Below, one piece after another: positions 7,336 to 16,148 of a DNA stretch of 64,000 nucleotides. The translations under genes and the position numbers were made by a program. The notes beneath the pieces are model-generated. The model made no database searches, was not told the origin of the DNA, and worked only from the letters and a program-made list of their open reading frames with translations. Each line of letters begins with the position of its first letter. Position 1 is the stretch's first letter. Origin of the DNA: Bacillota bacterium. Lineage in GTDB: Bacteria > Bacillota > Clostridia > Lachnospirales > Lachnospiraceae. The DNA is taken from positions 180,292-244,291 of the forward strand of contig JAEZMV010000001.1 in the NCBI GenBank assembly GCA_023414875.1, given 5' to 3'.

Positions 7336-8889
7336 CTACTTTCTCTTTCTCTGGCAGGCATCGAACACATCCCTCATCGCCGGATTACTGATCAGATTTC
7401 CACGAAAATCAAAACGGGAACCATGGCATGGGCAGTCCCAGGTAAGTTCATTCTGGTTCCATTCTAAGCTACAACCCAGATGCGGACATTTTGTAGCTAC
7501 AAAATAGTATTTATCCTCAGACTCCCTATATACACCAATCCGCTGTCCATCATTTTTAACGACCCCTGCTTTTCCCACTTCAATATCTTTGATATTATCA
7601 TGGGGGATTCTTAAATATTCGGATAGCAAACTGATCGTAATAATCGCAGCATCCTTTAGAAACACCCTGCTACCGGATAACATCAGTCGGCGGGGATTGA
7701 ATACCTTATGATATTCATTTACCTTTCCCGATATCATATCGCTGATGATCATGGCGGATACCATGGAGCTTGTCATACCCCATTTGTTAAATCCGGTAGC
7801 AACATAGATATTCGGTGTATTCACGGAGTATCTTCCGATATAGGGAATTGAATCCGGTGTCATACAATCCTGATTAGACCAGGTATATTTGATATGGGCA
7901 TTTGGATACCATTGCCTTGCCGCTTCCTCTATCTTAGCATAGGCATCAAGCGGTTTGTACTTTCCGGTTCTGTGATTTCCACTGCCCAAAATCAGATAGT
8001 CCTTATATTTACGGAAGCTAAAACCATCCGGGTCAGCATCCAGATACATGCCATCCAGACGTGCCTTCCCATCGATATCCTCACCCTCCAGGGCAGTAAC
8101 ATACTGCCGCTCCTGATGCATTTTAAAGAAGTAGTAACCCGGAACATTGATAAACGGATAATGTGTAGCAATCACCACGGACTTTGCCTTGATCTTACCC
8201 TTATCCGTTATGATTTCCCCATTGGAACGAACCTCGGTAACTCTTGTTTGCTCATATATCGTAAGCCTTTTTGCCACTGCATCCAGAAATTTCAACGGAT
8301 GGAATTGTGCCTGACGGTCAAAGCGTATTGCTGCCTTCACCTGGAACGGAAGTGTCGTCTCCCTGGTAAATGCCACCGGTAATCCTAACTTTCTTGCCGC
8401 CTCCAGCTCTTGTTTAATACGTAGTTCATTATCCAGTGTATAGACATAATTCGGCATAATCTGATAATCGCAGCTGATCTCCAGCTGTTGAATGATCTCC
8501 TCGTACATCTCTATTGCTTTCTGATTCGCTGTTGCATATTCCCAGGCGCGTTCTTCTCCCTTATACATAAGAAGCTTCCGATAAATCAGTCCATGTTGGG
8601 ACGAGATTTTGGCTGTCGTATTCTTCGTTATTCCGCTTCCGGCTTCCTTACATTCAATGACTGCTACCGATATACCTCTCTGTTGCAAAAGATATGCAGT
8701 CAGAACACCTGCCAACCCTGCACCAATCACCGCTACCTCTATGCTTAAATCCCCCTGCAGCGGAGGTCTTACTACCTTACTATTAGCATCCTGTTCTTCA
8801 TAACGGTATTGCTCCTGTACCCAGAGAGATTCTCCCCTCTCCTTGCCACTGCTTTCAAACTTCCCATTCTCTTTCCATATCGTTGCCAT
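7336..8889 (-). CDS. FAD-dependent oxidoreductase with C-terminal Rieske [2Fe-2S] domain
   Basis: A 517-residue fusion. The N-terminal half is a DAO/DadA-type FAD domain with the dinucleotide motif VIGAGLAG (residues 54-61) and a following ECKEAGSGIT segment. The C-terminal 90 residues form a Rieske domain with CPHLGC and, about 18 residues on, CPCHGSRF, supplying the two Cys and two His iron ligands. It should oxidise an amine-like or related substrate through FAD and pass electrons to the iron-sulfur cluster; the substrate is unknown. A TTG 12 bases upstream is also in frame, but GGAGGAG six bases before ATG at 8889 favours this start. Such fusions are common in Firmicutes. Confidence 0.88.
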   Translation of the reverse strand: MATIWKENGKFESSGKERGESLWVQEQYRYEEQDANSKVVRPPLQGDLSIEVAVIGAGLAGVLTAYLLQQRGISVAVIECKEAGSGITKNTTAKISSQHGLIYRKLLMYKGEERAWEYATANQKAIEMYEEIIQQLEISCDYQIMPNYVYTLDNELRIKQELEAARKLGLPVAFTRETTLPFQVKAAIRFDRQAQFHPLKFLDAVAKRLTIYEQTRVTEVRSNGEIITDKGKIKAKSVVIATHYPFINVPGYYFFKMHQERQYVTALEGEDIDGKARLDGMYLDADPDGFSFRKYKDYLILGSGNHRTGKYKPLDAYAKIEEAARQWYPNAHIKYTWSNQDCMTPDSIPYIGRYSVNTPNIYVATGFNKWGMTSSMVSAMIISDMISGKVNEYHKVFNPRRLMLSGSRVFLKDAAIITISLLSEYLRIPHDNIKDIEVGKAGVVKNDGQRIGVYRESEDKYYFVATKCPHLGCSLEWNQNELTWDCPCHGSRFDFRGNLISNPAMRDVFDACQRKRK

Positions 8890-9326
8890 GATCTCCTCCA
8901 ATAATAATGCATCCTAATTCATACGTCTAATAATTGAAAAATTACTATTTTCCAATTATCGCCATTCTAGATTCTATGCAGCTTGTCTATCTTAAGGGTA
9001 TATTTTCCGCAACATGCAATTTTTATGCGAAGCATTAAAAAGAATCCGGTAAACTGTTGATAACCTTACCGAATACAATGTAATCAAATTAATTATTCAG
9101 AAAAAAATGGCTTTTATGCAGATTTGTATTGGGTTTCTTAGGAATCGGAATGATATTAACTACTATTTTATGATATGGGATAAGTGGTGAACCCAGATAC
9201 CTCTGGAGAAAATGATAGAGATTACCTATGAAAAGGTAGAGAATACAAAATAATATTTTTGTAATATATAATTTGCTTAATCCTTTTACCTCATAAGACT
9301 GTTTTTCCTCGTATGAAATAAAAAAA
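8890..9326. other. Intergenic region without a recognisable gene
   Basis: AT-rich region between the Rieske oxidoreductase start and tRNA-Asn. A short plus-strand frame near 9107-9240 (starting MAFMQICIGFL) is interrupted by one stop and lacks a ribosome site; it may be a decayed gene but I see no family resemblance. Confidence 0.5.
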
Positions 9327-9398
9327 CTCCCCGAGTAGGGCTCGAACCTACAACCCCACGGTTAACAGCCGTGTGCTCTACCATTGAGCTATCGAGGA
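9327..9398 (-). tRNA. tRNA-Asn (anticodon GTT)
   Basis: Canonical 72-nt cloverleaf: acceptor TCCTCGA/TCGGGGA with one G-T pair, D arm AGCTCAATGGTAGAGC, anticodon arm CACGG-CTGTTAA-CCGTG (anticodon GTT), T arm GTAGGTTCGAGCCCTAC, discriminator G. CCA is not encoded. Confidence 0.92.
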
Positions 9399-9698
9399 AT
9401 ATGTTACTATTTTAATACTCTGCCTAAATGTTGTCAATAAGATTCCACCGCTTTTATATGCCAATTTCACCGCTTTTATGTACCAAAGACTTAATCGAGT
9501 AGTAACCTTGCGCTATGGTAAAGTTACTTCCTTCTTTGTCTTTACTATAATATCAGATTTATTTGATACCAGCGACCAGCGACATACCTACAACAAAATC
9601 AATCTACAGACATAACAACAAAATCAAGATATATCTTGAATTTAAAATTACAATATGTTATAATCTAATTCGTTCCGTTAATCACGGAAGCATATCCT

Positions 9699-9782
9699 GC
9701 AGTTGTGGCGGAATTGGCATACGCGCTAGATTCAGGTTCTAGTGAGGGTTTCCTCGTAGGGGTTCAAGTCCCCTCAACTGCA
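9699..9782 (+). tRNA. tRNA-Leu (anticodon CAG)
   Basis: Class II tRNA: acceptor GCAGTTG/CAACTGC with discriminator A, anticodon arm CTAGA-TTCAGGT-TCTAG (anticodon CAG), long variable arm GAGGGTTTCCTC, T arm GGGGTTCAAGTCCCC. CCA is not encoded. A second leucine isoacceptor 2.6 kb from tRNA-Leu(AAG), on the opposite strand. Confidence 0.92.
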
Positions 9783-9855
9783 CTTGAGAAGTCAAAAACG
9801 AACCCCGTCTATTTTATAGGCGGATTTGCATTAAAGGTTTATTTTGATAAAAGAG

Positions 9856-9892
9856 AAAAGCGATTAAGTATAAAAACTTAGTCGCTTTTTTA
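9856..9892 (+). terminator. Terminator after tRNA-Leu(CAG)
   Basis: Stem AAAAGCGA-TAAGT / ACTTA-TCGCTTTT followed by a T run; ends the tRNA transcript. Confidence 0.8.
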
Positions 9893-9997
9893 GTAATAAA
9901 ATATGTAATTATTCGATAAACTCTGGACGCGCTTCCGCTTGTCGCTACCGCCCTACTTGAATAAGAAATACAGGTTTTTACATTCATTTCGGTTGGT

Positions 9998-10204
9998 CTA
10001 CATTATTGTATTTCCTCTACGAAAACCAGTTACCATGGTATAACTTTGAGAGAGGGCCATTTTGCAAGGATCACATACGTTAACTTTTCCCCCTGTGGCT
10101 TACCAAACATAGTCAAAAATATTGACCCCAAATAATTCTGTACTTCCTTCAAACCCAGCTATTTCATGTCTCCAAGATTTCTTTTTACACACTTTCATAA
10201 ACAT
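9998..10204 (-). pseudogene. Small unknown protein gene interrupted by one in-frame stop
   Basis: One reading frame of 69 codons starts MFMKVCKKKSW and continues past a single TAA (10100-10102, codon 35) to finish ...MVTGFRRGNTIM. The text on both sides of the stop reads as protein, with a GKVNVCDPCK segment after it, so this looks like one small gene recently broken by a point mutation. I do not recognise the family. Alternatively the upstream 34 codons are a genuine short peptide, which I think is less likely. Confidence 0.5.
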
Positions 10205-10248
10205 CTCTTACCCAAATGCAGCTTAAACGGTAATTTGTTTTTATATAC

Positions 10249-11055
10249 TTAAAGTTTCCTTGCTTTGATTACAAATGTTACGGGAATCATCTTTGCTTTT
10301 TCGGCAAAATCATTGTTCTTATTTTTCATAATATCATCATCGGATTTCTCAATCATTTGCTCAATGACAAATCCCGCCTTTGCCAATGAATTTACATAGG
10401 TTGATAGCATACGGTCTGATAATGATAGTGTCTCTCCATCAAGAGATAACGAATACCAAGATTCATCGAAATAACATTTTTTAAATGTTAGCATATCATT
10501 TTCGGCAGCAACGCATTTATGTATTGGATGAGACCAACTAAAAATAAATATACCATCTTTTTTTAGATATGAAGCAATACGTAAAAAAGTTGTGTCAAGG
10601 TCAGTTGTCCAACCTATTGCATAAACAGAATAAACAAAATCAAAATAATCCTTTGGTATCCCACATTCATCTTCCATGGGTGAGATAACAAATTTTGCTG
10701 AAAGACCATATGTAGCCAAATGCTCCGATGCTTTTTCGACTTGTTTTTTTGATATATCCATCCCCCATAATTCAGATGCTTTGCGTTCTCCATGATACTG
10801 CAGGGAATGACCAGTTCCACAGCCTATTTCCAACATCTTTTTTCCTGAAACATCGCCAAAAAGCTTCCATTTCTCCTCTGATATAAAGGCTCCATAGTAA
10901 GGAAGAGAAGTATTTCCTAATACCTCGCCTCCTTTTGTATCCCAAAAGGAACGATTCGTTTTATGGGTAGTATCCTTATTCATATCAACTGGAAAGGTAC
11001 AGTCGACTTCGCGGTTTCCTATCATACTTGTTCCATTCTTAGTGCTCTCTTTCAT
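10249..11055 (-). CDS. Class I SAM-dependent methyltransferase
   Basis: A 268-residue protein. Motif I reads MLEIGCGTGHSL (around residue 71), followed by WGMDISKKQ as the second-strand acidic motif and DYFDFVYSVYAIGW at motif IV. It resembles Methyltransf_11/25 proteins acting on small molecules; the substrate is not evident. AGAGG lies about 9 bases before the start. It stands apart from the transporter operon downstream on the same strand. No membrane segment or signal peptide is seen. Confidence 0.85.
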   Translation of the reverse strand: MKESTKNGTSMIGNREVDCTFPVDMNKDTTHKTNRSFWDTKGGEVLGNTSLPYYGAFISEEKWKLFGDVSGKKMLEIGCGTGHSLQYHGERKASELWGMDISKKQVEKASEHLATYGLSAKFVISPMEDECGIPKDYFDFVYSVYAIGWTTDLDTTFLRIASYLKKDGIFIFSWSHPIHKCVAAENDMLTFKKCYFDESWYSLSLDGETLSLSDRMLSTYVNSLAKAGFVIEQMIEKSDDDIMKNKNNDFAEKAKMIPVTFVIKARKL

Positions 11056-11081
11056 ACATTAATACCTCTCGTAAAAATAAA

Positions 11082-11288
11082 TTAATCCTTAAACCAATAC
11101 ACTATATGTTTATTTGGATTATGTTCATAATAAACGGTAAATAATGGAAAGTCAATATCAAGTAAAAAATCCGCATAATGGCGTATTCGCACTTGATTAG
11201 GGGAGAGCGAACAATTGTCGCGTATCCGAATCAAAGGTTGTTTATGATAATTGTCGTTGGTATGAAGAGTTTCAATTTCTTTACGCAA
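11082..11288 (-). CDS. Short hypothetical protein or gene fragment
   Basis: An open frame of 68 codons beginning at TTG and overlapping the last 8 bases of the preceding gene. The C-terminal part (VRIRHYADFLLDIDFPLFTVYY) has protein-like composition, but there is no clear ribosome site of its own and no recognisable domain. It could be translated by coupling to the upstream MacB-like gene, or be the tail of a decayed gene. Confidence 0.3.
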   Translation of the reverse strand: MRKEIETLHTNDNYHKQPLIRIRDNCSLSPNQVRIRHYADFLLDIDFPLFTVYYEHNPNKHIVYWFKD

Positions 11289-12477
11289 GTGTTAACACTA
11301 ATTCCCCATCAACCTGCGCAATGATATAACAGGGCAGAATGCAAAGATACGCTCGCGTTAAGTCAAATTCCATACCCATGCGATACAGGCAAAAGGTAGC
11401 GATACCCTCTAGGCAGATTACAATTAAGCTAATTTTCATGCCCTGACCCTTAATTAGGAATACCTTTCTATGCGTCACCAGAATAACTGCTGCCACAAGA
11501 GTAATGATATGAAAGGTCGCACAACGTCTCAACGCCTGGAATAGGAGAATATCCTTTGTTACCGGTTCGAGATATTCCAGTTTCTCCAACTGCTTTACAA
11601 GCTCCTGCCAGCGCTCCATCCAGAAGGTAAAATCCGACCATCTTGTTGGTATCCACCGCTCCGGGAGAGCAATCCGGAACTCTATCATCCAGCTTAACAG
11701 CAGCAATACAATACAGAAGCTTATCATAAGAAATGCTACCTGCTTCCGTTGTCTTCTTCTCTTCCAGCACTCCTTCGCAAGCTGATACAAGATAGCAAAG
11801 CCAAGTAACCACGGCGGTAATACAGATAGCATCTGTATTAGCCGTGCATAAAAACAGCCTTCAACGATCGTATAATCCTCCACCTGCGTATTCTGCTGCA
11901 TAAAGTCCTGGGCATTCTGTTCCCCTCGCTCCTTATTGGCATAGACAAATTCAAGGTTGGAATATGTATTCTCTGCCTCCGGTACCGGAATTATTACTAC
12001 CTTTTCCTTTGTACGCACTACACCTCGGATGCAATAGCTTTGATCCTGATAGGTAATATATCTGCCAACCGCATCCTTTGTTCGGAATAGTTGATAAGCT
12101 GCGTTCTCATCAATCACACAGCCGGTATTATCCTCTGGTGTGATTATACTCCCTGTTAACAGCTGCAACGGCATAATCTGGTTTATGTCTCCCCAGAACT
12201 CAATCACCGAGAGATTTACTGAGGTTGCTAACTCCGGATACTCAAACCTTTGATTATCTATCTGTATCCACGCGGTTATTAAGGGAATATCCTTAGTCCC
12301 TTTGATTGCTTCATATTCCAATGCCGTAAGGATATCTTGCTTTGTAACCGATGCTTCTGACATTCGTACACTGACGGAAGTATAATTTAACTTAATATAT
12401 TGCCCATAGTAGATTCCACAGCCCCAAACCATCAGCACAGCAAAGGATAGGAGAAGATATAGCAGTTTTCTTTTCAT
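11281..12477 (-). CDS. MacB/FtsX-like membrane protein with large extracytoplasmic domain
   Basis: About 398 residues: one N-terminal membrane anchor (about 5-23), an extracytoplasmic domain of about 190 residues whose layout (LSVIEFWGD..., GSIITPEDNTGCVIDENAAYQLF, VGRYITYQDQSYCIRGVV) matches the MacB periplasmic core domain, then three to four further membrane segments. MacB-type permeases normally partner an ATPase and an HlyD-like adaptor; an adaptor gene is directly upstream in the operon but no MacB ATPase gene is. The start at 12477 is chosen because GGAGG lies 6 bases before it; the in-frame ATG four codons earlier overlaps that ribosome site. Function is inferred from shape and context only. 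Confidence 0.6.
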   Translation of the reverse strand: MKRKLLYLLLSFAVLMVWGCGIYYGQYIKLNYTSVSVRMSEASVTKQDILTALEYEAIKGTKDIPLITAWIQIDNQRFEYPELATSVNLSVIEFWGDINQIMPLQLLTGSIITPEDNTGCVIDENAAYQLFRTKDAVGRYITYQDQSYCIRGVVRTKEKVVIIPVPEAENTYSNLEFVYANKERGEQNAQDFMQQNTQVEDYTIVEGCFYARLIQMLSVLPPWLLGFAILYQLAKECWKRRRQRKQVAFLMISFCIVLLLLSWMIEFRIALPERWIPTRWSDFTFWMERWQELVKQLEKLEYLEPVTKDILLFQALRRCATFHIITLVAAVILVTHRKVFLIKGQGMKISLIVICLEGIATFCLYRMGMEFDLTRAYLCILPCYIIAQVDGELVLTLA

Positions 12478-12486
12478 ACCAACCTC

Positions 12487-12560
12487 CATACTGCATCTCT
12501 GATGCAGCTCAAAACACCGGAAGAACCAGGTGTGAGTGCCCTTGCACGAACATCGCAGTT
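12487..12560 (-). repeat. Dispersed intergenic repeat, copy A (5' of MacB-like gene)
   Basis: Minus-strand sequence contains ACTCACACCTGGTTCTTCC and then GAGCTGCATCAGAGATGCAG, which forms a hairpin. Near-identical copies occur at 32208-32274 and, more diverged, at 18507-18585, each just upstream of a gene start and in the same orientation as that gene. Confidence 0.75.
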
Positions 12561-12856
12561 CTTCCTAAGCGAATAGAATTCGCTTTGTGAATTTTATTAT
12601 TCGCTTTGTGAATTTGCCTTTTAATTCACACTAACGAAGCATGGCTGCCTTTGCCGCAAATGCTTCATAGAAAACAAAGAATTCAACTTTGTTAAATTCT
12701 TTTCACACTAATAGCTACCGGCATGCCTTTCTATCAATCTACATAATACCGATCTACAGTTTTCGTTACAATTCTGCCTTCCAATATAGAGAATAAGACC
12801 TGGGAGGAAATGTTCCCACTTCATTGCATTAAGTAGCTCGAAAGAACGAGGATACT
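12561..12856. other. Hairpin-rich spacer between HlyD-like and MacB-like genes
   Basis: No gene is seen. The spacer contains the repeated segment TTCGCTTTGTGAATTT (12589 and 12600), a GCGAATAGAATTCGC palindrome, a GAAGCA...TGCTTC hairpin (12636-12666) and an AAAGAATT...AATTCTTT hairpin (12676-12702). 12800-12855 resembles a degraded fourth copy of the dispersed repeat. The structures could tune expression of the distal gene or mark decayed small elements. Confidence 0.5.
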
Positions 12857-15157
12857 TCATTCCTCCTCAGTAATCCTTACCCTATCTCCCTCTTCAATAT
12901 TCTTATTACTCCCCGAGATGATATCCACAGCGGATACAGCACCTTCTATCGCCGCTTTCGTATAATCCTTATCGATTAAGGTAATCGCAATTCGTCTGGC
13001 CACCAGTTCATTCCCAAGAACCGTATTCTTTTCCTCAGGTACTAACACATAGTAGCTGCCATTACCATCGAAGTGTAGTGCATTAATCGGAATTGTCTGA
13101 TGATACTGTTTTGACTTTTTTGTCAGGCGAAAGGTACCTACAGTTCCTATCGGATATTTGCCTTCCGGCATAACCCCCGTGATCTCGATCTTTCCTTCCT
13201 CATCCATAGAGCCAATTCCGGTTAATGGTACAACTACTTCCTCTGCTCGATTGCCAATCCTGATGCTAATTTCATCTCCCAACTCAATGCGCTCCGCCTG
13301 TTCCTCTGTAAGGAAGGCTTGAAAGCTACAATCATTCACTGCAATCGCTACGGTTTCGGAGCCTATTGTGATTCTTCCGACTTCTACACCTAGGACAACT
13401 ACGTATCCGGCCACCGGAGAAGTTACTATCCCACCCAGGTCCAGCAACATTTCCAGTGCTTCTACTGTCTCATTTTTCACATCCAACTCCGATTCATATA
13501 ATTCGTAATCCAGCTCTTGAAGTTCTTCCTCCTTTTGCTCCTTCTGCGCTTCTATCCATTCATTTTCATTTACTGTTTCTACATTTGTCTCAGCATCTTC
13601 GACAGCTCGAGTTGCACTCTCTACCTGTCTTTCTTCAGCTCTGACCTCATCTGCATAATCATAGGTTCCATTCGTTATCTGATTATATACTTCTGACTCC
13701 TGTTGATAAGCAGCCAATAAAGTATCTACCCTCTCCTGCGCCTCTTCCATTACATCTTCCCATTCTGAGGTCGTCTCCTGTAAGGCTTCTTTGGCTTCTG
13801 TAATCGTTTTGTCTGCCGCTTTTATATCCTTCGCTTTTGTGTCATCCTCCCTGTAAATGAGCTCAAATAGTACCGCATAGGTATTCTCAGTCTCTTGCGA
13901 ATCCTTCTTCAGTAAGGCCTTTCCGTAAGCAGTAATTGCTCCCTTAAGCTCCAGATCCTCACTGGTTAGCTCTGCGAGCTCTGCATCTGCATCTTCGTAC
14001 ATTCGGATATATGACATCTTCTCTTCCATGGTCAGGGTCCGACCACTTTCCGCTGCAAAGAGAATGGAACAGGAATAGTCTTCCTTCTTCCTTTCAAAAT
14101 TCTGACTTGCCTCATCGACTTTCTTAATATGTGCTTCATACTCTTCGTCACCATAATAAGCTCTAAAAATATTCTCTTCTGCTTTGATAATCCTGTCTAT
14201 CTCCTTCTGTCTGGTTGTCGGTTGCCCGTCTATGACGACCTTCTGGTCCTTCGTCTGCTCTATACTACCTCCATTATTATAGATTAAACTATTTAGAATG
14301 CCAAAAAAGCGGTTGTTCACATAAGAGATAAAGTAGTTTAAATTATAATTGGTCACTTCCGAAGCATTATTGTTGACACCGGATACAAGGTCTTCTGTAT
14401 TTTCCGTTAAGCCCTCAACTACTGTCTTGTATTCCGATAGAACGGTCTCTGACTTCGTTCGATCTTCATTCAAGGCCGTTCGTGCCTCTTCCGCTTCTCC
14501 TACCACACGGTTCGCTTTCTCAACGGTCCTTTTCTTCTTATCTTCCTGCTCATCATAATTATCTAATGCAGCTTCATAGTCTTTCTGAGCCGCCTCAAGG
14601 CTCTCTTTTTTTTGCTTATCCACCCTTGTCTTTGCAATCTGCAGATCCTGTTCCGCGCTAGCCAGATCAAGCTTTGCCCTTTGCAGGGAAAGCTCTGCAG
14701 CCTCTGCGGCTGTATCGGAATTCAATACCTCATTACTTAATTTAACCTTTTGATAATTGATCTTGGCTCTTAATACCTCATTTCGGGCCTCCTCCAGTTT
14801 ATCCTCCAGATCCTCCAGGTTGTATTGAAATAGCGGATCCCCCGGCTCAACCCTCGTTCCTTCCTCAGCAAGTACCTTACTGACATGAACACCTTCGTAG
14901 ATCTCCAGATACTGCTTCATATTATCCGTGATTGTTCCGCTTCCTTGAATGTTAAACTCCAATTCTCCTTTCCTCGCTGCGGTCACTGTAATCTTAGGCA
15001 CAAGAACGGAATCTGCTGCCCTTGATACAAAGGTTAATGCAAGCATAATCGTAAAAAAACCAATTAATAGTCTCTTTATATAATTTTGATAGGATACCTT
15101 TTTATCTCCCGGAACCTTTGATTGTTCCCGTCTTAAATGTTCGAAAATACGCTTCAT
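12857..15157 (-). CDS. HlyD/RND-type membrane fusion (adaptor) protein with very long coiled coils
   Basis: 766 residues. A single membrane segment (about 30-48) is followed by a lipoyl-like half-motif (VLAEEGTRVEPGDPLF, about 92-107), extended coiled coil (roughly 105-225 and 440-590, rich in E/K/Q/A), a second lipoyl half (GGIVTSPVAGYVVVLGVEVGR) and a beta-barrel domain. This is the order of periplasmic adaptor proteins, but at 766 residues it is much longer than usual (about 350-480) because of the coiled-coil insert. It sits 28 bases after the second sugar permease gene, with AAGGAG before its start. In a Gram-positive it would span the cell wall and link membrane transporters to an extracellular partner. 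Confidence 0.8.
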   Translation of the reverse strand: MKRIFEHLRREQSKVPGDKKVSYQNYIKRLLIGFFTIMLALTFVSRAADSVLVPKITVTAARKGELEFNIQGSGTITDNMKQYLEIYEGVHVSKVLAEEGTRVEPGDPLFQYNLEDLEDKLEEARNEVLRAKINYQKVKLSNEVLNSDTAAEAAELSLQRAKLDLASAEQDLQIAKTRVDKQKKESLEAAQKDYEAALDNYDEQEDKKKRTVEKANRVVGEAEEARTALNEDRTKSETVLSEYKTVVEGLTENTEDLVSGVNNNASEVTNYNLNYFISYVNNRFFGILNSLIYNNGGSIEQTKDQKVVIDGQPTTRQKEIDRIIKAEENIFRAYYGDEEYEAHIKKVDEASQNFERKKEDYSCSILFAAESGRTLTMEEKMSYIRMYEDADAELAELTSEDLELKGAITAYGKALLKKDSQETENTYAVLFELIYREDDTKAKDIKAADKTITEAKEALQETTSEWEDVMEEAQERVDTLLAAYQQESEVYNQITNGTYDYADEVRAEERQVESATRAVEDAETNVETVNENEWIEAQKEQKEEELQELDYELYESELDVKNETVEALEMLLDLGGIVTSPVAGYVVVLGVEVGRITIGSETVAIAVNDCSFQAFLTEEQAERIELGDEISIRIGNRAEEVVVPLTGIGSMDEEGKIEITGVMPEGKYPIGTVGTFRLTKKSKQYHQTIPINALHFDGNGSYYVLVPEEKNTVLGNELVARRIAITLIDKDYTKAAIEGAVSAVDIISGSNKNIEEGDRVRITEEE

Positions 15158-15185
15158 TCTATAACTCCTTACTTTGCTTGTTATT

Positions 15186-16034
15186 TTACTCCTTGATTCC
15201 GGAGGCTATGATCCCCTGCTCCAGATACTGCTGTCCGTACAAGAAGATGAGTGTGGAAGGCATCATCACGATGACCGAAGCCACAAAGGCTACCCCGACT
15301 TTCTCTGCACTAATGCTTGGCAGATACAGGGACAAGGGCCATAATGATTGTCGTTTTAAAAAGGTCAGCGGCTGTTCTATGGAATTCCAACCTTCCAGAA
15401 AACCTAGGACTGCTACCGAGACGATCCCGGAGACACCAAGCGGTATGCCTATGTGAAGAAATATATGAAATTCGCCTGCTCCATCAATTTTAGCTGCTTC
15501 CATCAGAGCTTCCGGTATGCCCTTGAAGAATTTTGTCATAATAAATACCGGAAATGCAGAGAATATCGTTGGAACGATGATTGCAAGATGCGTATCCATC
15601 ATATGGAACCAGTCCAACACCAGATAGCTGGATACCATCGTTACCTGAAACGGCATAATCATAAGGGTTATGTACAGAAAAAACAGGCCCCTTTTACCTG
15701 GAAATTGATACCTGCCAAATGCCCACGATGCCGGTACTGCAATCAACAACTGTCCGAGAACTCCCGGAATTACCTGAAGACAGGAGTTCCAGAACATTGC
15801 AAAAAAATTGGGCGAGTCAAGCAGTAATTCTACATATGGCTTTAGCGTTGGGTATTTAGGGGATATATTCCATCTTACATATTCTTTCGTTCCCTCCTCC
15901 ATCATTGGTCCAATGCATTCCTCAATTTCTTTATTTCCCATCAGTGAGCCGGTCAGCATCATTAAGATCGGGACCCAGATCAGAAGCGAGATGAGTGCTA
16001 CAATGATAAACGCAAATATTCTTTTTATTTTCAT
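15186..16034 (-). CDS. Carbohydrate ABC transporter permease (MalG type)
   Basis: About 283 residues with six membrane segments and the cytoplasmic EAA loop EALMEAAKIDGAGEFHIF, which contacts the ATPase. It should form a heterodimeric channel with the permease encoded just upstream to import an oligosaccharide or similar solute. The start at 16034 is chosen because GGAGG lies 6-10 bases before; longer in-frame extensions run through a 21-bp hairpin and are unlikely. No ATPase is encoded nearby, so a shared MsmX-type ATPase encoded elsewhere is expected. Confidence 0.9.
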   Translation of the reverse strand: MKIKRIFAFIIVALISLLIWVPILMMLTGSLMGNKEIEECIGPMMEEGTKEYVRWNISPKYPTLKPYVELLLDSPNFFAMFWNSCLQVIPGVLGQLLIAVPASWAFGRYQFPGKRGLFFLYITLMIMPFQVTMVSSYLVLDWFHMMDTHLAIIVPTIFSAFPVFIMTKFFKGIPEALMEAAKIDGAGEFHIFLHIGIPLGVSGIVSVAVLGFLEGWNSIEQPLTFLKRQSLWPLSLYLPSISAEKVGVAFVASVIVMMPSTLIFLYGQQYLEQGIIASGIKE

Positions 16035-16077
16035 ACTCACCTCCATTCCGCCGCCAACGGCGGCACAAACAATACCT

Positions 16078-16127
16078 GAAAGAACTCCAAAATGAAATTC
16101 CAATGGATTTCATTTTGGAGTTCTTTC
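16078..16127. repeat. Perfect 21-bp inverted repeat between the two permease genes
   Basis: Arms 16078-16098 and 16107-16127 pair perfectly around an 8-base loop. A second 9-bp hairpin (16129-16137 with 16146-16154) follows and includes the stop codon region of the upstream permease gene. Without a T run these are intercistronic RNA hairpins, which may protect or process the mRNA so that the two halves of the operon are expressed at different levels. Confidence 0.8.
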
Positions 16128-16148
16128 CGAGTGAAAGTGATTTATCTT

